A DNA stretch of 56,702 bases from Chlamydiae bacterium CG10_big_fil_rev_8_21_14_0_10_35_9. Lineage in GTDB: Bacteria > Chlamydiota > Chlamydiia > Chlamydiales > SM23-39. Positions 51,498 to 56,702 of this stretch are shown here, piece after piece. Positions within the stretch are counted from its first letter, which is position 1. Each line of letters begins with the position of its first letter. The stretch covers positions 1 to 56,702 of the forward strand of contig PFAC01000045.1 of NCBI GenBank assembly GCA_002773835.1, given 5' to 3'. Made by a program: the position numbers and the translations under genes. The notes below the pieces were generated by a model, which was not told where the DNA came from, searched no databases, and was given only the letters and a program-made list of their open reading frames with translations.

Positions 51498-51878
51498 ATG
51501 GTTGGAGAAGAAATTTACTTTGAAATCGAGTCTACATTAGATCAGTTAATTGAAAACGCGGAAGCAATGAATTCAGCTGCTAGAAATGAATTAACCAAAA
51601 CAGAAGTGGATGCTTTTCAGAAAACACAAGAAAGTTTGCTGGCCCACTTAATTCATATGGATGGCATGCTAGAAAAAAAACAAACAGATGTAAAAGCTCC
51701 CAATAAAAAGTCTGTGACCTGCAAAATTAAAAGAAAATTACATAAATTTGAAAAATTGAATAACGAGTTTGTAGAAAATACAGCAGATAAAATGACTTTA
51801 ATCCATTTTCCTAGAAAAAGGACTAGAAAAAAACCGGTAAGGACAAGAAAGTCTTACACACGCTTAAAGAATCAGTAG
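51498..51878 (+). CDS. small protein with basic tail, unknown
   Basis: The 126-residue protein has an acidic helical N-terminal half (about 1-60) and a strongly basic C-terminus (FPRKRTRKKPVRTRK and following). The dipolar layout suggests a DNA- or RNA-binding tail behind a dimerising helix. No family was recognised. A GAGGTGAG ribosome site precedes the ATG. The stop overlaps the convergent E1 gene by 7 bases. Confidence 0.65.
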   Translation: MVGEEIYFEIESTLDQLIENAEAMNSAARNELTKTEVDAFQKTQESLLAHLIHMDGMLEKKQTDVKAPNKKSVTCKIKRKLHKFEKLNNEFVENTADKMTLIHFPRKRTRKKPVRTRKSYTRLKNQ

Positions 51879-53887
51879 TTGGCAAGCGTTCTAATAGCTT
51901 GAAGCAGGTCTTCCTTTTGTGGTAAGACAGCATCTTCTAATACTTTAGAATAAGGAACAACACAGTCTTTACCAGTAAGCCTTCTAATAGGTGCATCTAA
52001 ACTGTCAAAAGCATGCTCAATGATGGTAGCACTAAGCTCAGCTCCAAATCCGCAATTTTTCTGTGCTTCATGAGCTATAAGTACTTTTCCAGTTTTTCTG
52101 ACCGACTGCAAAATAGTATCAAGATCTAAAGGAACTAAAGTTCTTAAGTCAATAAGCTCAACGGAAATACCCTCTTGCTTTAACCTATCTGAAACTTCTT
52201 TTCCCATCATAGCCATCATTCCCCAAGCAATAACTGTCACATCATTCCCTTGCGTAACTATATTGGCTTTTCCAAAGGGAAGATAAGAGTTTTCATCAGG
52301 CTCTTTTCTAGCAGAAAACATCCTTTGCCGATACAAGGCTTTATGCTCTAAAAATACTACAGGATTAGGATCTAAAATAGCCGTTTTTAAAAGCCTTTTA
52401 GCATCAGCTGCATTGGAAGGTATCACAACTTTCAAACCAGGTTGATGGGTTAAAAACCCTTCAATGCTTTGAGAATGATAAGGCCCCCCTTGAATGTAGC
52501 CTCCATAAGGCATCCGAATAACTATAGGACAAGAATTTTGCCCGTTCGACCTATAATGAATACTGGCTACTTCATTAATAAGCTGATTCATGGCTGTCCA
52601 AGAGTAATCAGCAAATTGTATTTCAGCTACTGGCTTGTGCGCTTTGTCAAAAGAAAGACCCGTCGCAATACCAACAATCGTAGACTCTGCTAAAGGAGTA
52701 TTAAAACATCTATAATATCCAAATTTTTCCGTAAGGCCTCGGGTTATACCAAACACCCCACCTTTACCATGAGCTACATCCTGACCAAAGACAATGACAT
52801 TTTTATCTTTTTCCATCTCTTCTACAAGAGCGTGATTCAGGGCGTCCATCATGACAATTTCTTCCCCTTCTTTTTCTGTCATTGTATCTTCAATGGAAAA
52901 CTCTTTAAAAACTTTGGTATCGGCTGTTTTTGGATCTGGGTAAGGATACTCATCTGCTTTTTTTGCAGCAGTTTCAATAGCTTCTTTACATTCTTTCTTG
53001 AGCGCTTCTAGCTCAGATTCTGTCAGTATATTTTCTGACAAAATCCACTTTTCCACTTTTAGAATGGGATCCTTAGCTACTTCACAATCTATAATTTCTT
53101 GAGATTTATATTTTTTAGGATCGTCACTACTGCTATGTGCTCCTATTCTTGGAACTTTAGCTACTAGTAGTGATGGTCCCTGACCTTCTCTCGCTTTTTG
53201 AACTGCCTTTTTCATAGCATCAAAGCAATGTTCGAAACTACCCCCGTCCACTTCTTGAATTAAAAGTCCTTCATATCCTGAAGCCATTTTAGCAATGCTG
53301 GCACCTGAAGTCTGCTCTTTTTGAGGTACAGAAATTGCCCACTCATTATCTTGAATGACAAAAATAACAGGAAGTTTATGAATGGAAGCGAAGTTTAAGG
53401 CTTCATGAAAATCACCCTGTGAAGTAGCTCCATCTCCCGCTGAGACATAAACCACTTCATCTTTCTTTCTTAATTTTGCGCTTAAGGCAGTTCCAGTTGC
53501 TTGCAAAAATTGTGAACCAACGCAACTTGATTGACATGGAATATTAAGTTTAACATCGACAAAATGCTCAGGCATCATTCTTCCACCGGAATGATTAGGA
53601 ACATCTCTTGCTAAAAAGGATCCAATTAGCTCAACTGGACAACAACCAAGTCCTAAGGCAAATCCCCTATCTCGATAATAAGGAAAACCCCAGTCCTTTC
53701 CTGGCACTAAACAATGGGCAGCTAAACAGCCAATTAGTTCATGGCCGTTGACTGAAAGGTGAAAAGTTCCCCCTTTATTCTGCCTAACTAGTTTAGATAG
53801 CTTATCATCCATGAATCTTGTTAAATACATGGATTTCAAAACTTCTATTGATAGCTTAGTTTCTAGCGGAATAGATGTAATTGTCAT
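51872..53887 (-). CDS. 2-oxoacid dehydrogenase E1, alpha-beta fusion
   Basis: E1 decarboxylates a 2-oxoacid with thiamine diphosphate and passes the acyl group to the E2 lipoyl domain. In this 671-residue protein the alpha part (1 to about 320) carries the TPP/metal motif GDGATSQGDFHEALNFAS...QDN. The beta part (about 335-671) carries FGQDVAHGKGGVFG, TPLAESTIVGIA and the C-terminal EAQKNCGFGAE. Most bacteria use separate alpha and beta genes; the fused form is the CT340 type of Chlamydiae, annotated as branched-chain or pyruvate E1. The exact substrate cannot be told. It is 56 bases downstream of the UPF0158 gene on the same strand. Confidence 0.92.
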   Translation of the reverse strand: MTITSIPLETKLSIEVLKSMYLTRFMDDKLSKLVRQNKGGTFHLSVNGHELIGCLAAHCLVPGKDWGFPYYRDRGFALGLGCCPVELIGSFLARDVPNHSGGRMMPEHFVDVKLNIPCQSSCVGSQFLQATGTALSAKLRKKDEVVYVSAGDGATSQGDFHEALNFASIHKLPVIFVIQDNEWAISVPQKEQTSGASIAKMASGYEGLLIQEVDGGSFEHCFDAMKKAVQKAREGQGPSLLVAKVPRIGAHSSSDDPKKYKSQEIIDCEVAKDPILKVEKWILSENILTESELEALKKECKEAIETAAKKADEYPYPDPKTADTKVFKEFSIEDTMTEKEGEEIVMMDALNHALVEEMEKDKNVIVFGQDVAHGKGGVFGITRGLTEKFGYYRCFNTPLAESTIVGIATGLSFDKAHKPVAEIQFADYSWTAMNQLINEVASIHYRSNGQNSCPIVIRMPYGGYIQGGPYHSQSIEGFLTHQPGLKVVIPSNAADAKRLLKTAILDPNPVVFLEHKALYRQRMFSARKEPDENSYLPFGKANIVTQGNDVTVIAWGMMAMMGKEVSDRLKQEGISVELIDLRTLVPLDLDTILQSVRKTGKVLIAHEAQKNCGFGAELSATIIEHAFDSLDAPIRRLTGKDCVVPYSKVLEDAVLPQKEDLLQAIRTLANY

Positions 53888-53943
53888 AACAAAAATATAA
53901 AAATTATTATTATAACGATAACCTTTTTCCTAATAAAAAGGAA

Positions 53944-55077
53944 TTATTCTTTCTGTTTTTTCTTACTAGGGTTTATAGGAGATACTTCCCTTCTAGAAAA
54001 TTTTTTACGTTTTTGTGGAGCAAAAATCTCAGCTCCATCCTCTTGCGTAGGTGCTTTTCTACCTGTTAACGCTCCTCCAACGGCTGATTCAAATTTTTCT
54101 TCACCTTTTGTAAGAGAGATAGACTTTTTATCAGAAAATTTAGGAGTGGTTTTAAAAGGGCTTTTAACAGGCTGAATGCCTAAAGATTTTTCTTGACCTG
54201 CAAGTCTGTCTGATAAAGTTCTAAGAGATTCAAGTCTTTGTGAAAGCGCTTCTAGTTTTTCATCTACCTTTAAACGAGTACCCCCTCTTAAAGAAGCTAA
54301 AAGCTCTTCTTCTGTTTCAAATTTTGCAGAGAATGTAACGGCAGATGCGCTTGTAATATCAGGAATATATAGAAAGGGACGCACAGCTTTAGGCACTGTT
54401 GTATATATATCAACAGTAAATTGAGGCTCTATTTCCACTTTAACTTGCTGTTTAGGAGGTCTCCCTCTTTTAGGCCTTGGATTCAAAGCCTCGTTAGAAT
54501 AATAAGTTTTAGCTTTTGCTTGAATAGCATCTCTTGCATTAGCAACGTCTTTAGGGACTTTTGCTTCAAATAAATTTCTTTTCACCTTTTCTACAACATT
54601 TACGTTAATATCCAAGTCTTCTTCAAAAACAAAATGAATATTTTCATTTCGAAGCCATTCGATAATTCTTATCCTAGATCTTTCTTGATAGTATGCCTGC
54701 CACTTTTCCAGTTCAGTTAAATGGTCATAAATAAACTCAAGAAAGTTTTCCCGTGAATCTCTAGCTCCTATTATATCTAGTAATTTTTCTTTAGTATCAA
54801 TGTCATAAACTTTCTCGTTGACAAACCCTTCCATGAATTTTTTTACTTCATAAAAAGTCATTTTAGGAATAAGGCAATATCTTTCAGAGTTAGTAGAAAT
54901 CTCCTGATCTAAGGCTTCTAACTCCTGCTCTTGCTTATCTAAGTCGACGTAAACTATAAAACCTTCCATTTTGTCTAAGTAAAAATCCCTCTCATCATCG
55001 GATTTCGCGAATGCGTCCATTAGTCGATGAAATCGCAGGATTAAAGGATTTTGAGCTTCAGATTGTTTTTTTGCCAT
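53944..55077 (-). CDS. UPF0158-like protein with AT-hook and basic C-terminus
   Basis: The first half (about 20-175) fits the UPF0158 family known in Chlamydia (CT429). It has a YLDK...GFIVYVDLD start, RYCLIPKMTFYEVKKFMEGF, and W...YYQERSRIRIIEWLRNENI. At about residue 206 lies PRPKRGRPPKQ, a textbook AT-hook for binding the minor groove of AT-rich DNA. The C-terminal third is Ser/Lys/Thr-rich and ends in basic clusters (RKKFSRR, PSKKKQKE). The function is unknown; DNA binding is likely. The 377 residues are about twice the core UPF0158 length. The gene is upstream of the E1 fusion and divergent from the outer-membrane protein. Confidence 0.7.
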   Translation of the reverse strand: MAKKQSEAQNPLILRFHRLMDAFAKSDDERDFYLDKMEGFIVYVDLDKQEQELEALDQEISTNSERYCLIPKMTFYEVKKFMEGFVNEKVYDIDTKEKLLDIIGARDSRENFLEFIYDHLTELEKWQAYYQERSRIRIIEWLRNENIHFVFEEDLDINVNVVEKVKRNLFEAKVPKDVANARDAIQAKAKTYYSNEALNPRPKRGRPPKQQVKVEIEPQFTVDIYTTVPKAVRPFLYIPDITSASAVTFSAKFETEEELLASLRGGTRLKVDEKLEALSQRLESLRTLSDRLAGQEKSLGIQPVKSPFKTTPKFSDKKSISLTKGEEKFESAVGGALTGRKAPTQEDGAEIFAPQKRKKFSRREVSPINPSKKKQKE

Positions 55078-55254
55078 GTACTAAACCTTGAACTAAAAAT
55101 AAACTGAATCGTAACAAATCCTAAAAACCGTTGCAAGAGAAACAAAAAGATAATAGTCGCCTATAAGTAACTTTTACTTTTTTAAAGAAATATTTGTACA
55201 AAAAAAACCCTATAATTAAAGTCTATTTTTTAGCGTTAAATATGTGGAGATAAA

Positions 55255-56544
55255 ATGAAATCAAAGATTTTAGGATTGTTTTTCAGCTTATCAATATTTG
55301 TTTACGGCACAGAAAATGAAGCTTTCGATAGTGATCAAAATATTTATGCGACTGATGAGCCGAATAAAACAATTACCGATAAAGGTGAAATTTATTTTAA
55401 AGGAAATAATGTTGAGTGGAAATCAAATGCTAAAATCCATATTGAAATTGGAGCCGCTGAACCTACAACACAACCGACCACAGTGCAAGCTAAAGAAAAT
55501 ACTCCCCCCACAACGCAATCTACAACTCCTGGCAAAAGAAAAGTAATTGAAGATGCCAATCTTTGGTCCTATGAATACCCTCTTTGCGAAGGATCTATGT
55601 TTGTAGAAGGTCAGTTTTTATACTGGAAGCCCAAAGTTCCAATTGTATGGGCAACTAGAGCAGAAAACATCCAAGCTCAAAACCCTGACTTACCCTCTAG
55701 TTTTTCCAATGATACAGTTGTGGGAACAGTTGATATGAAAGCTCATGCAGGATATCGCCTACAGCTGGGGTTCTACCTACCTCCGGAGGGGTGGACAACT
55801 TATTTTCAATACACACAGTTTATGGCTAGAGGTTCTGACTCTCTAGATGAATTAGGCGATCCAGACCGTTATTCCTTAAACATTATATGGCAATCACTAA
55901 ATCCCACAGAAGGTGCATTGGGAGATGGCCCGGAAAGTGGCAGTGCTACCCAAAAAATTCGCTTAAAATTATTAGACTGGGTAATGGAAAGATCGCTTTT
56001 CTGGTCGTCGAAATTTAACTTCAATCCCTTTTTTGGGTTAAGATACGGTTGGATTAAAAATGATCTAAATATCTTAGGCTCTCAATTGAATGTAGCATCT
56101 GGTCTTTTTGGCACAGATAGCATTGACGTGAACAACCACTTTAGAGCTTTCGGGCTAATTACTGGCTTTAAAGCAAACTGGTTACTAGGGTACGGCTTTG
56201 AAATTTTCGGGAACCTTACGCTTTCCGGAATTTGGGGAAGATATGATCTGACTCATAAAGAAGCTTATCATTTTGTTAATTCGACAGATCCTCTTATTGT
56301 TCCATACATTGCCACCAATCATAAAAAGTTATACATGGCAAAACCTATATTCGAATTCCTTTTTGGCCTAAATTGGGGCAAAACAATTAAAGATGAAAAA
56401 ATGCATATTGGACTTAAAGCAGGATATGAAATAAGCATCTATCCTTCTCAAATTCAAATCTCGAGATCGGGTGCTTCTGCGCTTCCAACTAATGTAGATC
56501 AAACAATTCATGGACTTACTACAGCGGCCAGATTGGATTTTTAA
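55255..56544 (+). CDS. Lpg1974/MOMP-like outer-membrane beta-barrel protein
   Basis: The 429-residue protein has a signal peptide (MKSKILGLFFSLSIFVYG, cut near 18-20). A Thr/Pro-rich stretch (about 70-95) follows, then a beta-barrel beginning MFVEGQFLYWKPK. The barrel has alternating hydrophobic strands, a FGLRYGW motif and a final TTAARLDF strand ending in Phe. These are marks of the Lpg1974-type pore-forming outer-membrane proteins found in Legionella and in chlamydiae other than Chlamydia, where they serve as MOMP-like porins. A TATAAT box at 55211-55216 and a GGAG ribosome site precede the ATG. The next gene starts 18 bases after the stop. Confidence 0.85.
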   Translation: MKSKILGLFFSLSIFVYGTENEAFDSDQNIYATDEPNKTITDKGEIYFKGNNVEWKSNAKIHIEIGAAEPTTQPTTVQAKENTPPTTQSTTPGKRKVIEDANLWSYEYPLCEGSMFVEGQFLYWKPKVPIVWATRAENIQAQNPDLPSSFSNDTVVGTVDMKAHAGYRLQLGFYLPPEGWTTYFQYTQFMARGSDSLDELGDPDRYSLNIIWQSLNPTEGALGDGPESGSATQKIRLKLLDWVMERSLFWSSKFNFNPFFGLRYGWIKNDLNILGSQLNVASGLFGTDSIDVNNHFRAFGLITGFKANWLLGYGFEIFGNLTLSGIWGRYDLTHKEAYHFVNSTDPLIVPYIATNHKKLYMAKPIFEFLFGLNWGKTIKDEKMHIGLKAGYEISIYPSQIQISRSGASALPTNVDQTIHGLTTAARLDF

Positions 56545-56562
56545 TAAGGAGAATACAAAAGC

Positions 56563-56702
56563 ATGAAGAAAGTTTTATTTTTTTTACTCCCTACATTTTT
56601 TGTTTGCGCTGTTTATCTGAACAACTACCAATCTGAAAAACCACTTCCATTTGAAAAATCTCATGAAGCTCCTTTAGATGACGGCATCTTTTTCTTTGGA
56701 GG
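56563..56702 (+). CDS. secreted protein, 5' part only
   Basis: The window ends after 46 codons. The start MKKVLFFLLPTFFVCAVYL is a signal peptide or lipoprotein-like leader with a Cys at residue 15. The following LNNYQSEKPLPFEKS is hydrophilic, and a DDGIFFFGG segment ends the visible part. AAGGAG lies 13 bases before the ATG. It is probably in one operon with the outer-membrane protein. The family cannot be named from this fragment. Confidence 0.6.
   Translation, partial: MKKVLFFLLPTFFVCAVYLNNYQSEKPLPFEKSHEAPLDDGIFFFG

Noticed and set aside
53915-53943. Hairpin of C/T- and A/G-rich arms between the UPF0158 and E1 genes as a terminator
   Set aside because: The stem is almost all A-T and no T-run follows on the minus strand, where it would have to act.
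1-56702. CRISPR array, prophage or integron
   Set aside because: No regularly spaced short repeats, phage structural genes or integrase were found. The only tandem repeats are in-frame within dnaX, the LRR genes and the 811-codon gene.

Overview
The window is about 57 kb of AT-rich chromosome from an intracellular bacterium of the phylum Chlamydiae, most likely an environmental, amoeba- or arthropod-associated chlamydia rather than a Chlamydia species. The evidence is gene content and order. dnaX-ybaB faces ptsI-ptsH-hprK, as in Chlamydia (CT334-CT337). ftsK lies close to a YycJ/WalJ hydrolase (CT738/CT739). There is a fused alpha-beta 2-oxoacid dehydrogenase E1 (CT340 type), a degenerate third GroEL, and an Lpg1974/MOMP-like outer-membrane protein. 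The eukaryote-like genes (F-box-LRR pair, Ulp1-type protease) match what is known of Parachlamydia-like genomes. No rRNA, CRISPR array, prophage or intact insertion sequence was seen. Two tRNA genes (Cys, His) are present.

Layout. 1-10 kb: murF; a Ulp1/C48-like protease; tRNA-Cys; a tight operon rsmI / nucleosidase / SplB-like radical SAM / SDR; an Inc-like membrane protein; coaX overlapping a degenerate GroEL; and a caspase-like coiled-coil protein. 10-20 kb: a secreted GH13 enzyme, a CPBP protease, a GT9 glycosyltransferase, a metallophosphoesterase, a sodium-dependent transporter, and the run YkgJ-type protein / phosphohexomutase / SDR. 20-32 kb: a paralogous pair of unknown genes, the second frameshifted; a CNNM-type protein; a 7TM-HD phosphodiesterase; dnaX-ybaB; the regulatory PTS (ptsI, ptsH, hprK, with a possible SUKH protein); and NADH dehydrogenase II. 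32-40.6 kb: comEC, then a putative effector island with two tandem F-box-LRR genes, a TnpB remnant and an 811-residue helical-repeat protein flanked by imperfect direct repeats. 40.6-49 kb: guaBA, tRNA-His, uppP-ftsK, and two metallo-beta-lactamase-fold proteins, one fused to a receiver domain without its phospho-acceptor. 49-56.7 kb: a TPR-like protein, a triple-repeat protein with a proline-rich tail, a small basic protein, the E1 fusion, a UPF0158 protein with an AT-hook, the outer-membrane protein, and the start of another secreted protein.

How the genes fit together. Housekeeping genes cover cell-wall lipid and precursor supply (murF, uppP), division and chromosome translocation (ftsK), replication (dnaX), GMP synthesis (guaBA), CoA synthesis (coaX), NADH oxidation (ndh) and a sugar-independent PTS signalling branch. 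Between them sit host-interaction candidates: a Ulp1-like peptidase with exact catalytic spacing, FBXL-like proteins, a caspase-fold candidate, repeat proteins and an Inc candidate. All seven convergent gene pairs overlap or are one base apart, so terminators between them are largely absent. Most functions are read from motifs recognised by eye. No database search was run.
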